Shown here: positions 44,158-54,400 of the stretch, piece after piece
Position numbering within the stretch: position 1 is the first letter of the stretch
How the letters are laid out: every line of letters starts with the position of its first letter
DNA from: an uncultured Steroidobacter sp.
Lineage (GTDB): Bacteria; Pseudomonadota; Gammaproteobacteria; Steroidobacterales; Steroidobacteraceae
Direction of reading: 5' to 3'
DNA: 64,000 nucleotides
Assembly: GCF_937958065.1 (NCBI RefSeq)
Contig: NZ_CALFXI010000102.1
Location: 62,001 to 126,000, forward strand
The notes under the pieces: model-generated
The model's input: the letters and a program-made list of their open reading frames with translations, nothing else
The model's database searches: none
Told to the model about the DNA's origin: nothing
Translations under genes and position numbers: made by a program

Positions 44158-45873
44158 TCAATGACTTTCGCAAACATCGCCGTCGGTGATCGCGCCCAAG
44201 GACGCGCTGCTGACCTCGCGAGCGTATTTCGCGAGCACACCCCGACGGGCGTACGGCGCGGGCGCTCGCCACGCGGCGCGCCGCTTCGACAACTCCTGCT
44301 CGCTCAACGCGACCTGAATCTCGCGTGACTGCGCATCGATGGTGATCTGATCGCCATCGCGAATCAGACCGATCGGCCCGCCGACCGCAGCTTCCGGGGC
44401 GATGTGACCAACGACGAACCCCCGGCTGCCGCCCGAGAACCGACCGTCGGTAATCAGCGCGACCTTATCCGCGAGCCCCGCGCCCGCAATCGCGCTCGTC
44501 GGGCTCAACATCTCACGCATACCTGGCCCACCTTTGGGGCCCTCGTAGCGAATTACAACTACATCGCCCGCCCCGACCTTGCCATCGAGAATGGCCTGCA
44601 CCGATGCTTCTTCGCCATCGAACACCCGCGCACGGCCTGTAAACGACAAGCCTTCCTTGCCGGTGATCTTCGCGACCGAGCCTTCCGGCGCGAGATTGCC
44701 ATAGAGCACGACCAGGTGACTGTCGGGCTTGATGGGCTTGTCGAAGGCGTAAACGATGTCTTGATTCTTCGGATACGGCTTCACGCTCTTCAGATTCTGC
44801 GCGAGCGTCTTGCCGGTCACGGTCAAACAATCCCCGTGCAGCAGCCCTTCCTTCAACAGCATCTTCATCAGCGGCTGAATGCCACCGATGCGCACCAGCT
44901 CCGACATCATGTACTTGCCGCTCGGGCGCAGATCGGCGAGCACCGGCACCTGCCTGCCGATGCGCGTGAAGTCATCGAGCTCGAGCTTCACATTGGCGGC
45001 ATGGGCGATGGCCAGCAGATGGAGCACCGCGTTGGTCGAGCCGCCGAGCGCGATGACGGTGGTGATCGCATTCTCGAACGCTTCGCGCGTCATGATCTGC
45101 GACGGCGTGATGCCCTGCTTGGCGAGCTTCACGACCGCCTTGCCGGCGTTCACGCAGTCCTGGATCTTCTGCTTCGACACCGCGTCCTGCGCGGAGCTGT
45201 TCGGCAAGCTCATTCCCATGGCCTCGATCGCGGACGCCATGGTGTTCGCGGTGTACATGCCGGCGCAGCTGCCCGGACCGGGAATGGCCTTGCGCTCGAT
45301 CTCGTCCATTTGTTTCTTCGTGATCTTGCCGCTGGTGAACGCACCGCGGGCTTCGAACACGGAAATCACATCGAGATGGCCCGGGCCCGGACGAATGGTG
45401 CCGCCATACACGAACACCGCCGGCCGATCCAAACGCGCCAGCGCCATCATGCAGCCGGGCATGTTCTTGTCGCAGCCGCCGATCGCGACCACGCCATCGA
45501 AGCCCTGCGCGCCGGACACCGTTTCGATCGAGTCCGCGATCACTTCGCGCGACACGAGCGAGTAACGCATGCCGGGCGAGCCGTTGGAGATGCCGTCGGA
45601 CACGGTGATCGTGCCGAATGTCGTGCTCTTGCCACCGGCGGAGTCGACCGCCGCCGCGGCCGCCTTGGCCAGCTTGTCGATGTGCATATTGCACGGCGTG
45701 AGATTGCTCCAGGTGGAGGCAATGCCGATCGCCGGCTTCTTGAAGTCCGCATCCTTGTAGCCGACCGCCCGCAGCATGGCGCGGCTGGGCGCCTGCTTCA
45801 GACCATCGACGACTTCACTGGAATAGCGGCGAAAATTGACGGCGGGCCTGGCAGCTTGTTTTTTCGTGGCCAT
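44158..45873 (-). CDS. ilvD: Dihydroxy-acid dehydratase (IlvD/Edd family)
   Basis: A 571-residue Fe-S dehydratase. [37 protein letters not shown] and the cluster motif [15 protein letters not shown] place it in the IlvD/Edd family, best as branched-chain amino-acid dihydroxy-acid dehydratase. [16 protein letters not shown] has the third cluster cysteine. A sugar-acid dehydratase role cannot be fully excluded, since the next gene is an HMG-CoA lyase and no other ilv gene is near. Confidence 0.88.
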   Translation of the reverse strand: MATKKQAARPAVNFRRYSSEVVDGLKQAPSRAMLRAVGYKDADFKKPAIGIASTWSNLTPCNMHIDKLAKAAAAAVDSAGGKSTTFGTITVSDGISNGSPGMRYSLVSREVIADSIETVSGAQGFDGVVAIGGCDKNMPGCMMALARLDRPAVFVYGGTIRPGPGHLDVISVFEARGAFTSGKITKKQMDEIERKAIPGPGSCAGMYTANTMASAIEAMGMSLPNSSAQDAVSKQKIQDCVNAGKAVVKLAKQGITPSQIMTREAFENAITTVIALGGSTNAVLHLLAIAHAANVKLELDDFTRIGRQVPVLADLRPSGKYMMSELVRIGGIQPLMKMLLKEGLLHGDCLTVTGKTLAQNLKSVKPYPKNQDIVYAFDKPIKPDSHLVVLYGNLAPEGSVAKITGKEGLSFTGRARVFDGEEASVQAILDGKVGAGDVVVIRYEGPKGGPGMREMLSPTSAIAGAGLADKVALITDGRFSGGSRGFVVGHIAPEAAVGGPIGLIRDGDQITIDAQSREIQVALSEQELSKRRAAWRAPAPYARRGVLAKYAREVSSASLGAITDGDVCESH

Positions 45874-45897
45874 GGTAACGAGCGCGCAAAGAACGAT

Positions 45898-45930
45898 CGG
45901 CGACGGCCGCTATTGTAGTGGCCGCCGCCG
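45898..45930 (-). terminator. Possible terminator between DAHP synthase and ilvD
   Basis: A GC-rich hairpin has 13 of 15 pairs matched (45898-45912 with 45916-45930, loop TTG). On the minus strand it is followed by ATCGTTCTTTG, only moderately T-rich. It would end the DAHP synthase transcript before ilvD. Confidence 0.4.
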
Positions 45931-45957
45931 AAGGCAAGGCAAGTGATTGGCGCAAAG

Positions 45958-47343
45958 TCAGATATTGATGATGGCGCTCTTCGGTGCGCCTTTGTTCGCG
46001 TGCAAACCGGCGATCCGCATGGCCAGCTCCAGCGCCTGCTCATAGTTCAGGCGTGGATCGACCTGCGATTTATAGGCGCGCGCGAGGTCCGCATCCGTCA
46101 GACCCCGAGCGCCGCCCGTGCATTCGGTGACATCCTCACCTGTGAGCTCGAAATGCACACCCCCGAGCCAAGAACCGAGTTCGCGGTGGATTCGGAAGGC
46201 CGACTCCAGCTCGCTGACGATGTTTTCGAAGCGCCGTGTCTTCAGGCCCGAGGTGGCCGTCTCGGTGTTGCCGTGCATGGGATCGCAGACCCACAGCACC
46301 GGGCTGCCGGTGGCACGCACCGCCTGGATCAGCGGCGGCAGACGCTTGTCGATGTCCTTCGCGCCCATGCGATGGATCAGCACGATCCGGCCGGGCTCGT
46401 TGTTCGGATTGAGGGTCGCGATCAGACCCTGCAGCCACTCCGCGCTCATCGATGGGCCGACCTTGATGCCCAAAGGATTGGCGATGCCACGGAAGAATTC
46501 GACGTGCGCACCCTCCAGCGCCGCGGTACGCATCCCGATCCAGGGCATGTGCGTGGACAGGTTGTACCAGCGCTGCGAGCGCGGGATGTAACGCGTCTGC
46601 GCCTGCTCGAGCAGCAGATGCAGCGCTTCGTGACTGGTGTAGAAGCGCGTCGTGGTGCTCTCGTGAATCGGCTGCCCCGAGGCCGCTTCGAAGAAATCGA
46701 GCGATTCGGAAATCGAATGCACGACCTTCTCGTACGCCTCCTTGGAAGGCGAATGACGCAGGAAGTCCAGATCCCAGTATTCGGGGTGATGCAGGTCGGC
46801 GAAGCCGCCATCGATCAGTGAGCGGACAAAGTTGAGCGTCAGCGCCGAGCGCTCGTAGCCCCGCAACAGCAATGACGGATCGGGGGTGCGCTCTTCGGCC
46901 GTGAAGCCCGGCCGATTGACGTTCGCGCCCCGATAGCTGGGCAGGGTCACGCCTTCGCGAGTCTCGGTGTCTGCCGAGCGAGGCTTGGCATACTGACCGG
47001 CCATGCGGCCGACGCGGATCACCGGCTTCTTCAGGCCATAGACCAGCACCAGACTCATCTGCAGCAGGATTTTCAGCTTCTTGGCGATCTTGTCGGACTC
47101 GCAGTCCTCGAACGTCTCGGCGCAGTCCCCGCCCTGGAGCAGGAAGCGCTCGCCGCGCTGGGCCGAGGCAATCTGCTCTTTCAGCGCCTCGACTTCCCAC
47201 GACACCACCAGCGGCGGCAGCCGCGAGAGCTCGGCGACGACACTGTCCAGCGCGGCCTGGTCCGGGTAGCTGGCCTGCTGCTGCGCCTGCCGGGACTGCC
47301 AGCTGGAAGGGTGCCAATGAATCAGGTCGGGAGTGCGAGTCAT
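45958..47343 (-). CDS. 3-deoxy-7-phosphoheptulonate synthase, class II
   Basis: A 461-residue plant/actinobacterial-type DAHP synthase that starts the shikimate pathway from PEP and erythrose 4-phosphate. Clear motifs: LLQGGDCAETFEDCESDKI, RVGRMAGQYAKPRS, STTTRFYTSHEALHL, GAHVEFFRGIANPLGIKVGP and WVCDPMHGNTET. ATG 47343 gives the usual start. It is unrelated in sequence to the AroF/G/H type. It is divergent from the saccharopine-dehydrogenase-like gene, with 193 bp between the starts. Confidence 0.95.
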   Translation of the reverse strand: MTRTPDLIHWHPSSWQSRQAQQQASYPDQAALDSVVAELSRLPPLVVSWEVEALKEQIASAQRGERFLLQGGDCAETFEDCESDKIAKKLKILLQMSLVLVYGLKKPVIRVGRMAGQYAKPRSADTETREGVTLPSYRGANVNRPGFTAEERTPDPSLLLRGYERSALTLNFVRSLIDGGFADLHHPEYWDLDFLRHSPSKEAYEKVVHSISESLDFFEAASGQPIHESTTTRFYTSHEALHLLLEQAQTRYIPRSQRWYNLSTHMPWIGMRTAALEGAHVEFFRGIANPLGIKVGPSMSAEWLQGLIATLNPNNEPGRIVLIHRMGAKDIDKRLPPLIQAVRATGSPVLWVCDPMHGNTETATSGLKTRRFENIVSELESAFRIHRELGSWLGGVHFELTGEDVTECTGGARGLTDADLARAYKSQVDPRLNYEQALELAMRIAGLHANKGAPKSAIINI

Positions 47344-47536
47344 AGCGGGCGGCAGCCTAGCACCCGCGCCGGGCGAAGCAAACGGACCGGAGCCGAAATT
47401 GCATACAGCTGGGTCAAAAATGCCGGCCGAGGCGGCCCGGACCGGCCCGACGTTTACAGCTCCGGGGCGTCCGGCCTTTAATGACACCTTTGCAGAGCGG
47501 TCCCGAACAGCACTCCGGGACGGCAAGGGAGCACGC

Positions 47537-48694
47537 ATGGCGAAGGTTCTGATCCTCGGTGCCGGCAAGATCGGTGCGTTGGTTTCCGGGCTGCTGGCGG
47601 AATCCGGCTCTTACGAAGTGCATCTGGGCGACGTGAGCGCCGAGGCCGCCAATGCGGTCGTGAGTGCGCATCGCCTCCCCAACCTCCACGCGCACCATGT
47701 GGATGCAGCCAATGCCGAAGCGCTGCGCGCCCAGCTTCAGAAGCATCCGATCGATGCGGTCATTTCCAGCCTGCCCTACTACTGCAACGTTGGCGTCGCC
47801 GAAGCCGCGCGCGCTGCCGGCACGCACTATTTCGATCTCACCGAGGACGTCGAAGTCACTCGCGCCGTTCGCAAGATCGCCGAGGGCGCGGGGCATGCCT
47901 TCGTTCCTCAATGTGGTCTCGCGCCGGGCTTCATCTCCATCGCGGCGAATGAGCTGATCGGTCACTTCGACGAGCTGCGCGCGGTGAAGCTGCGTGTCGG
48001 CGCCCTGCCCCAGCATCCAAACAACGTCTTGAAATATTCCCTGACCTGGTCGACCGAAGGGCTGATCAACGAGTACGGCAATCCCTGCGAAGCGATCGTG
48101 GATGGCCGGCGGCTGGAAGTCGCGCCGCTCGAAGGCCTGGAAGAGATCGAGATCGACGGCACGTTGTACGAGGCCTTCAACACTTCTGGCGGCTTGGGTT
48201 CGCTCGCCGAGACCTACGGCGCACGCGTGCAGAACATGGATTACAAGACCATGCGCTATCCCGGCCATTGCGATCAGATGCGCTTGCTGATGAACGATCT
48301 GAAGCTCAATCACGATCGCGGCACGCTCAAACGCATCCTCGAAAACGCCGTGCCGCAGACGTTGCAGGACGTCGTGGTCATTTACGTCGCGGTCACCGGC
48401 AAGCAGGACGGCGAGCTGCGCGAGGAGAACTACGTCAACAAGGTCTATCCGCAAGTGATCGCCGGCCGGTTGTGGTCGGCAATTCAAGTCACGACCGCCT
48501 CGGGCCTGTGCGCCGTGGTCGATCTGGTGATCCACAGCGGCGGCAAGCATCACGGCTTCGTGCGTCAGGAAGATTTCCGGCTGCAGGACGTGCTGACGAA
48601 TCGGTTTGGCAAGCACTACGCCGCGGGCGGCGGCAAGGAAGTGTCCGGCCACATCGTGGTCAGCGGACAGACCGGTCATCAACGCAGGCACTGA
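47537..48694 (+). CDS. Saccharopine dehydrogenase family NAD(P)-binding protein
   Basis: A 385-residue oxidoreductase with an N-terminal Rossmann fold, KVLILGAGKIGALVSGLL, and the family segment AAGTHYFDLTEDVEVTRAV, then a C-terminal saccharopine-dehydrogenase domain (VPQCGLAPGFISIAANELI). Members act in lysine metabolism or as lysine epsilon/alpha-dehydrogenase-like enzymes; the substrate is unclear. ATG 47537 follows AAGGGAGCACGC. It is followed by a ketopantoate-reductase-like gene on the same strand. Confidence 0.85.
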   Translation: MAKVLILGAGKIGALVSGLLAESGSYEVHLGDVSAEAANAVVSAHRLPNLHAHHVDAANAEALRAQLQKHPIDAVISSLPYYCNVGVAEAARAAGTHYFDLTEDVEVTRAVRKIAEGAGHAFVPQCGLAPGFISIAANELIGHFDELRAVKLRVGALPQHPNNVLKYSLTWSTEGLINEYGNPCEAIVDGRRLEVAPLEGLEEIEIDGTLYEAFNTSGGLGSLAETYGARVQNMDYKTMRYPGHCDQMRLLMNDLKLNHDRGTLKRILENAVPQTLQDVVVIYVAVTGKQDGELREENYVNKVYPQVIAGRLWSAIQVTTASGLCAVVDLVIHSGGKHHGFVRQEDFRLQDVLTNRFGKHYAAGGGKEVSGHIVVSGQTGHQRRH

Positions 48695-48802
48695 GCTGGC
48701 GCTCTTCCAGCATCGACTTCGAGGCAATGAGTCGGGCGCCTCTGCCACTCGGGCGGCAGGCTTGATAGCCTGTCGGCTTCGATGCGTCGATTGGAGAGTT
48801 CA

Positions 48803-49777
48803 GTGGCACGTAGTGAGTTCGCGATCGTGGGCGCCGGTGCGCTCGGTTCCATCCTGGCCGCTCATCTGGTTCGCAACGGGCATTCGGTCGCCCTGCTCGC
48901 CCGCGGGCAACGTGCTCAGCAGGTGCGTGAGCAAGGGCTTCGGATCAAGGGAGTGAGCGAGATCGCCACACCGGTCGAGGTGCTCACCGACCCGGCGCAA
49001 CTGCGCGAAACCGGAACGCTCATCATCGCCACCAAGACGCCGGGATCCGAGCAGACCTTGGCCTCGCTCAGTCACGTGAACCTCGATCGGGCGCTGTCGG
49101 TTCAGAACGGCGTGATGAAAGACGACCTGCTGGCGCAGACGTACGGGCGCGAGCGGACCTTGGGATCACTGGCCGACACCAGCGGCGAGTTGCTCGCTTC
49201 GGGCGAGGTGCTGTTCACGCGCAATGTGAATTTGTTCATCGGCGAGCTGGACGGTTCGATGAGCGACACGGCGCGAGGGATCGTGAAAGCCATCGACGAT
49301 TCCGGCGTGCGTGCGACGCTGATGCCCGACATCGTCTCGCGCGAATGGAGCAAGTTCGTGGGCTGGGTGGGCTTCGTCAGCCTGTCGCTCACGACCCGCG
49401 CCGTCACGTGGCGATTCCTGTCCGATCCGGATGCAGCCCTGCTGATCGTGCGACTGACGCGCGAGCTTGCGTCGCTGGCGAAGGCGCTTGGGATTCCGCT
49501 GACGGAGGATCGGGCGATCCTGCCGTTGGGCACGGTGCTCGGTGGCGACGAGGCGCAAGCGGTCGCAGCGGTGCAGAAGATCGGCGCCGACTATCAGACG
49601 AAGGCGCCGGAGCACCGCATGTCGGCGCTGCAGGATCTGCTCGCGGGCCGAGCGCTCGAGATCCATGAAACCCTGGGCTATGCGCTGCGCAAGGCGACGG
49701 AGCTGAAGCTCTCGTTGCCGCTGCTGGCGGATTTCTATTCGCTGGTCAGCGCGATCGATCGCACGCGGGATCGGTGA
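48803..49777 (+). CDS. 2-dehydropantoate 2-reductase (PanE/ApbA) family protein
   Basis: A 324-residue NADPH-dependent reductase. The Rossmann motif FAIVGAGALGSILAAHLV opens the protein, LSVQNGVMKDD is the conserved loop, and the candidate catalytic lysine is in SREWSKFVGWVGF. GTG 48803 is chosen because TTGGAGAG precedes it by five bases; ATG 48782 lacks a site. A role in pantothenate synthesis is possible, but several paralogues have other 2-keto-acid substrates. Confidence 0.85.
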   Translation: MARSEFAIVGAGALGSILAAHLVRNGHSVALLARGQRAQQVREQGLRIKGVSEIATPVEVLTDPAQLRETGTLIIATKTPGSEQTLASLSHVNLDRALSVQNGVMKDDLLAQTYGRERTLGSLADTSGELLASGEVLFTRNVNLFIGELDGSMSDTARGIVKAIDDSGVRATLMPDIVSREWSKFVGWVGFVSLSLTTRAVTWRFLSDPDAALLIVRLTRELASLAKALGIPLTEDRAILPLGTVLGGDEAQAVAAVQKIGADYQTKAPEHRMSALQDLLAGRALEIHETLGYALRKATELKLSLPLLADFYSLVSAIDRTRDR

Positions 49778-49792
49778 GGCGCGCGCTGCTCG

Positions 49793-50257
49793 TCAGCGCG
49801 CAATCTCCATGATGAAAGCTGTTGCGGCGAGCAGGCACGCGGCCGTCCGCACGTGGTTCCAGCGGGTCCAGGGACCCCGATAGGCGTGCCATTGGGATTC
49901 GAGGTCGTCGGCCGACGGTGAGACGGCCTCCAGCTTTTCGTTCAGCGGCACGTTGCACACCATCGTGACGCCGATCGCGCCGATCAGATAAAACAACGCC
50001 CCGGCGACGACCAGCGGCGAATTGAGCAGCCCGACCAGCAGTGCGACGCATAGCAGTGCCGTACCGAAGAAGGCCAGGAAGAACAGCGAATTCAGGATCG
50101 CCCGGTTGATGCTGTTCATCGCTGCCACGGCACCTGCGGCGGGCAGGCGGTCGAAGGCGCGCATCACGGTGTTGGAGAAGACGAAGAACAAGCCGCCGTT
50201 GAGGCCACTGCCCACGGCGGCCAGGATCAGCAGTGCGGTCCAGAGATGGGCCTTCAT
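49793..50257 (-). CDS. DUF1772 / anthrone-oxygenase-like membrane protein
   Basis: A 154-residue integral membrane protein with about four helices (WTALLILAAVGSGLNGGLFF, LFFLAFFGTALLCVALLVG, VVAGALFYLIGAIGVTMVC and a C-terminal helix). The pattern CNVPLNEKLEAV and RGPWTRWNHVRT matches DUF1772. Fungal relatives oxidise anthrones, while bacterial members have no settled role. ATG 50257 follows GGGGGACGT. It borders the repeat island on its upstream side. Confidence 0.82.
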   Translation of the reverse strand: MKAHLWTALLILAAVGSGLNGGLFFVFSNTVMRAFDRLPAAGAVAAMNSINRAILNSLFFLAFFGTALLCVALLVGLLNSPLVVAGALFYLIGAIGVTMVCNVPLNEKLEAVSPSADDLESQWHAYRGPWTRWNHVRTAACLLAATAFIMEIAR

Positions 50258-50489
50258 ACGTCCCCCGTCCGATGTCACGACCTTACTGCAATCCTGCCTC
50301 TGCGGCCACGTTGTTGCGGCATGGAGCAATCGCTTTCAACTCGGTCCTTTACGCTAATGTCCGCTAACGCGTCTACGGTAACGCGGTTGCGGCCCGCCCT
50401 GTCCTGCGCATAGCTGCGGAGCTGCAGTTTTCGCTTCGGCGGGGCTCCTGCCGGCGGCCTTGGGCGTAGCCGTTTTGGCGTCGCGGTAC

Positions 50490-50717
50490 CGCTTCGCGTG
50501 CGCGCAGCCTGCCGGCGGGTTGGGCTTCTCGGTGTCGTTTCGCGTTGCGTGCGGCCTGCCGCGGAGTTGGCCTGTCGGCTTTCGCTTCGCGTTGCGCGCA
50601 GCGTGTCGGCGGAGTTGGCCTGTCGGCTTTCGCTTCGCGTTTGCGCGCAGCCTGTCGGCGGAGTTGGCCTGTCGGCTTTCGCTTCGCGTTGCGCGCAGCC
50701 TGTCGGCAGAGCTGGGG
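50490..50717. repeat. 48-bp imperfect tandem repeat, about 4.5 copies
   Basis: Units begin CGCTTCGCGTTGCGCGCAGC and end TTGGCCTGTCGGCTTT: 50490-50540 (diverged), 50541-50582 (shortened), 50583-50630, 50631-50679 and 50680-50717 (partial). Units three and four differ by one substitution and one extra T. A 48-bp period keeps a reading frame, but the one-base insertion breaks it, which argues against coding. Confidence 0.85.
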
Positions 50718-50964
50718 CGAGGTGGGGGTCTCGGGAAACTCGCGAGCGTCTTTACTGTCGCGGGCTGTGCGTCGATGGCTGCCGCATGATTTGCTCCGTG
50801 GTCGCGTGACGGTCGGTGTCGCTCGCCCTTGACGCGCTAACGCGCTGCGAGCTGCAACGCGCGGCGTCATTTGTACTGCCAGCGTGCAACGGTTTGCTCG
50901 AATGGCGGCGGTGGCCGAGGCACTGTGGTTGCGAACTTCCCGAGCCCCCACCTCGCCCCAGCTC
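50709..50964. repeat. Long inverted repeat, 35/34-bp arms
   Basis: The arm at 50709-50743 (starts GAGCTGGGGCGAGGTGGGGG) is repeated in reverse complement at 50931-50964 with two substitutions and one missing base. The 187-bp spacer contains no recognisable gene. The arms could form a large hairpin or be the ends of a small mobile or miniature element. Confidence 0.75.
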
Positions 50965-51038
50965 GAAGATGCACGTCTCGAAGGCGGCGCGCTTCGCGCG
51001 CGAGAGAGGGGCGCGCCCTTGCCCCCACTGAAGAATAG

Positions 51039-51260
51039 AATTGATCCCGGGAAAATACCCGCTGAAAGATTGGTTGCTGGCAAGTGCTCAAGAAAGATCT
51101 GTCCTTGGCCAATGCCACTGAAAGATTGCCCTGGGAAATGCCCGCTGAAGATTGGTCGCGGGCAAATGCCCAAGAAGGATTTGTCCCTGGCCAATGCCAC
51201 TTATAGATTGGGCCGTGGCGCATGCCCGATGATCGATCGGTCTGTGGCACATGCTCGGCG
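51039..51260. repeat. 28-bp degenerate tandem repeat, eight units with a three-unit period
   Basis: Eight adjacent units (seven of 28 bp, one of 26) start at 51039, 51067, 51095, 51123, 51149, 51177, 51205 and 51233. Each has a core like GGGCAAATGCCC or TGGCCAATGCCA, a short dyad. Units one and four, two and five, and three and six resemble each other most, giving a higher-order period of about 82-84 bp. No unique spacer separates the units. Confidence 0.8.
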
Positions 51261-51437
51261 CATCTGACACTCGACGCTTCTGCGGAAACGCGCGATCTGC
51301 GCTCACGAGGCCGGACCGTCCGGGACTCGTGTCCGTTCCTCTCTTTTCTCCATGCCAAACCTCTTGGGGCTCCAGCTCGGGCCGCGACGGGGGCGATTCA
51401 AACGACCCCAAGCAAGTGCCTTGCGGCAGCGGACAAC

Positions 51438-54400
51438 TTAGGCTGCCCGTTGCACTTCCACCCTCGCCTTCTCGATCTGCTCGGCGATGCGCTTATCCGA
51501 CACCGGCAGCACCGCCTTGAGATCCTGCGCAAACAGCGAGACTCGAAACTCCTCGATCATCCATTGCAGCCGATCGAGCTCGGGATGGGTTTCGCCCTTG
51601 GGCGCCTGCGAGCGCAGACGTTGGTAAGCCTGTGTCGCGGGCGAGAGCTGCTTCATCAACTCCGCATCGCGTTTCTGATTGCCGGGCGCTTTGTCGAGCC
51701 GCCGCGTGAGCGCTTTGAAGTACCGCGGCAAATGGGGCCAGAGCGCAGTCGGCACGCTCGCTGGGAAGTCTCCAGGGACAAGCATTTGCAGCTGCGCCTG
51801 CACGTCGGTCCGAAGCGCCTGGAACGTAGGACCTTCGAGTGCCGCGAGCTTCATGCGCGCATTGCGCAGTTCACGCAGCGCTGAGGTTGTGTGCTCGATG
51901 ACACGATCGGTCACCTCGCCAAAGCGCGCGCGATGCTTGTCCAGCAACGCATCGAACTGTGCGGCCGAGCGCGGCAGCGCGTCCGCCTCGCTCAAGAAAC
52001 ATTCGACGAAACACTTCTCGGCCAACGCCTCGGCAATGGGCCGTGAGTTGTTCAAGCCCTGAGCCAACAGCATCAGCTCGGTGCGCTCCGAGCAACGCTT
52101 GCGGGCGTATTTGAACTGCTCGGGCAATGCGAGGATGGCGAGTCGCAAGATGCCCGAACGCAGCATGCCTTCGGCGTCTACCAACGTGGCCGCCTCGGCG
52201 ACTTCGACACCTTCGCCACGATCACGCAGCGTGGGATAGACAGAGAAGCGCAGTCCGCGCCGCTGCACCGACTCTTCGACCGCGAGATCGCCGAAGTCCC
52301 AGCGACGACGCACCCCAGTCGAGGGCGCTGTCTTCTGCGCACCCGATTTCACTTCGGTCTCGCGTACGGCGCGTTTCAGTGCAGCGAGATCCCGGCCCTC
52401 GGCGAGCGTCTTGCCATCGAGGTCGGCGACTCGGAAGTTCACGCGTAGATGATCGGGCAGCGGAAGCGCAGCGACCTCTTCCGCCGTCACGGTCGTGCCG
52501 CCGACACGAGTGATCCACTCCGCCACGGCAGTATTGAATTCCTTGGACTCGTCGATTTCCGCCGCCGCACGCGCCGCATGCTCGGGGACGGGAACGAACG
52601 CTTTTCGGATCTGCTTCGGCAGACTGCGCAACAACTGGGTGATCGTCTCGACGCGCCAGCCCGGAATGGGCCGTGAGAAATCGCCAATGACCGCGTTGCT
52701 CAACAGCGGCTTCGGCAGCACGACCGTGACGCCGTCGCTGGCCGAGCCCGGCTCGAAACGATATTCGAGCGGCAACTCGTTCCCCGTGACCGCCAGGACC
52801 GGCGGAAACTCCTGCGGAGTGATTTCAGAGGCGTTACGACGGGTGATGTCCGCCATCGTCATGTGCAGCTGCTGGGCGTGACCTGGCGTTCTCAGCCACT
52901 TCTCCAGCGCCGACACCGAATTCACGGTCGCTGGCAGCCGCGCCAGATAGAAGTCACACAGCGCCTGTTCGTCGGCCAGGATGTCGCGACGACGGACCTT
53001 CGCCTCCATCACCTCGACCTGCTGGCGCAAGCGCCGATTGTGTTTCAGGAAGTCCGCTTTGAGTCGCGAATGGCCTTCGACCAGCGCCTCGCGCACGAAT
53101 ATCTCTTGGGCTTCGCGGGGCGATACGTTGCCGAGATTGATGCGTCGGCGCGAGGACAGCGTCAGGCCATACAAGGCGACTGCCTCGAATGCCGCAACGA
53201 AGCCGCGATCCTCCACCCAGTGCGGTTCGCTATAGCTGCGCTTGATCAGATGCGCGCCCGCGGACTCGATCCATTGGGGCTCGACGGCTGCGACGGTGCG
53301 TGCGTAGAGACGCGTCGTTTCCATCAGATTCGCGGCAACCACCCACTTCGGCGGCTTGCTCGCCAGCGGCGTGCCCGGTGCGATGACGAATCGCGTGCCG
53401 CGGGCGCCGTCGTATTCGCGCTTCTCATCGAGTGCGCCGATGTTGCCGAGGAAGCCGGTGAGAATCGCCTGGTGCAGATTGGCGTAATCCGCAGGCGCAC
53501 TGTTGGGCTTGAGATCGAGCTCTTTGACCGTCTCGCTGAGCTGCCGATGCAACTCCTGCCACTCGCGGGCGCGCATGAAGGCGATGAAGTTCTCGCGACA
53601 CCATTTGCGCAGCTGGCTGCCGGATAACTCGGCGACCTGCGTTTGATATGCGTTCCACAGGTTCAGCACGGCAACGAAATCCGAGCGCGGATCCGCGAAC
53701 GCCGCGTGCTTCTGGTCCGCCTGAGTTTGTGCATCCGACGGCCGCTCGCGCGGATCCTGGGCAGCGAGGAACGATGCGATGACGAGCATCTCCGCGAGGC
53801 AGCTGTGATGACTCGCCGCCAGCAGCATTCGCCCGAGCCGCGGATCGACCGGCAGCGAGGAGAGCTGACGACCGAGACTCGTCACCCGACGCTCGTCATC
53901 GACCGCCTTCAACTCCTGCAGCAATCGATAGCCATCGTTGATCAGCCGGGTGTCGGGCGGATCGACGAACGGAAAGGCCTCCGGTTCGCCCAGTTCCAGG
54001 GCGGCCATCTGCAGGATGACGCTGGCCAGGTTCGTCCGCAGCACTTCCGGCGGCGTGAAGGCCGGCCGCAGATTGAAGTCCTCTTCCGAGTACAGGCGAA
54101 TGCAGATGCCGGGCGCCTCGCGGCCCGAACGGCCCTTGCGTTGATCGGCGCTGGCTTGTGAGATCGGCTCGATCGGCAAACGCTGCACTTTGCCACGCAC
54201 GCTGTAACGGCTGATGCGCGCGAGACCCGAGTCGACGACATGCCGAATGCCCGGCACGGTCAGCGATGTCTCGGCAACGTTGGTTGCGAGCACCACGCGA
54301 CGGGAACCGTGCTTCTCGAAGATCTTTTCCTGATCGCGCGTCGACAACCTCGCGTACAGCGGCAGCACTTCGGTGCCGTGCAGGCGCGCTTTGGAGAGCG

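Larger units (their letters stand above)
50258..51437. other. 1.18-kb non-coding, repeat-rich island
   Basis: No gene is supported here. Several frames are open on both strands, but they translate the repeats in different frames and have no ribosome sites. The stretch contains a 48-bp tandem array, a 35-bp inverted repeat and a 28-bp tandem array, listed separately. The first roughly 100 bp should hold the promoter of the DUF1772 gene. Confidence 0.7.

Noticed and set aside
44404..45918. Plus-strand frame of 504 codons
   Set aside because: It is antisense to ilvD, which has all the Fe-S and substrate motifs.
50373..51200. Minus-strand frame of 275 codons through the repeat island
   Set aside because: It only translates the tandem and inverted repeats, has no ribosome site and no recognisable fold; the one-base insertion in the 48-bp array would shift any conserved frame.
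51039..51260. CRISPR-like array
   Set aside because: The 28-bp units are directly adjacent and degenerate; there are no unique spacers, leader or cas genes.
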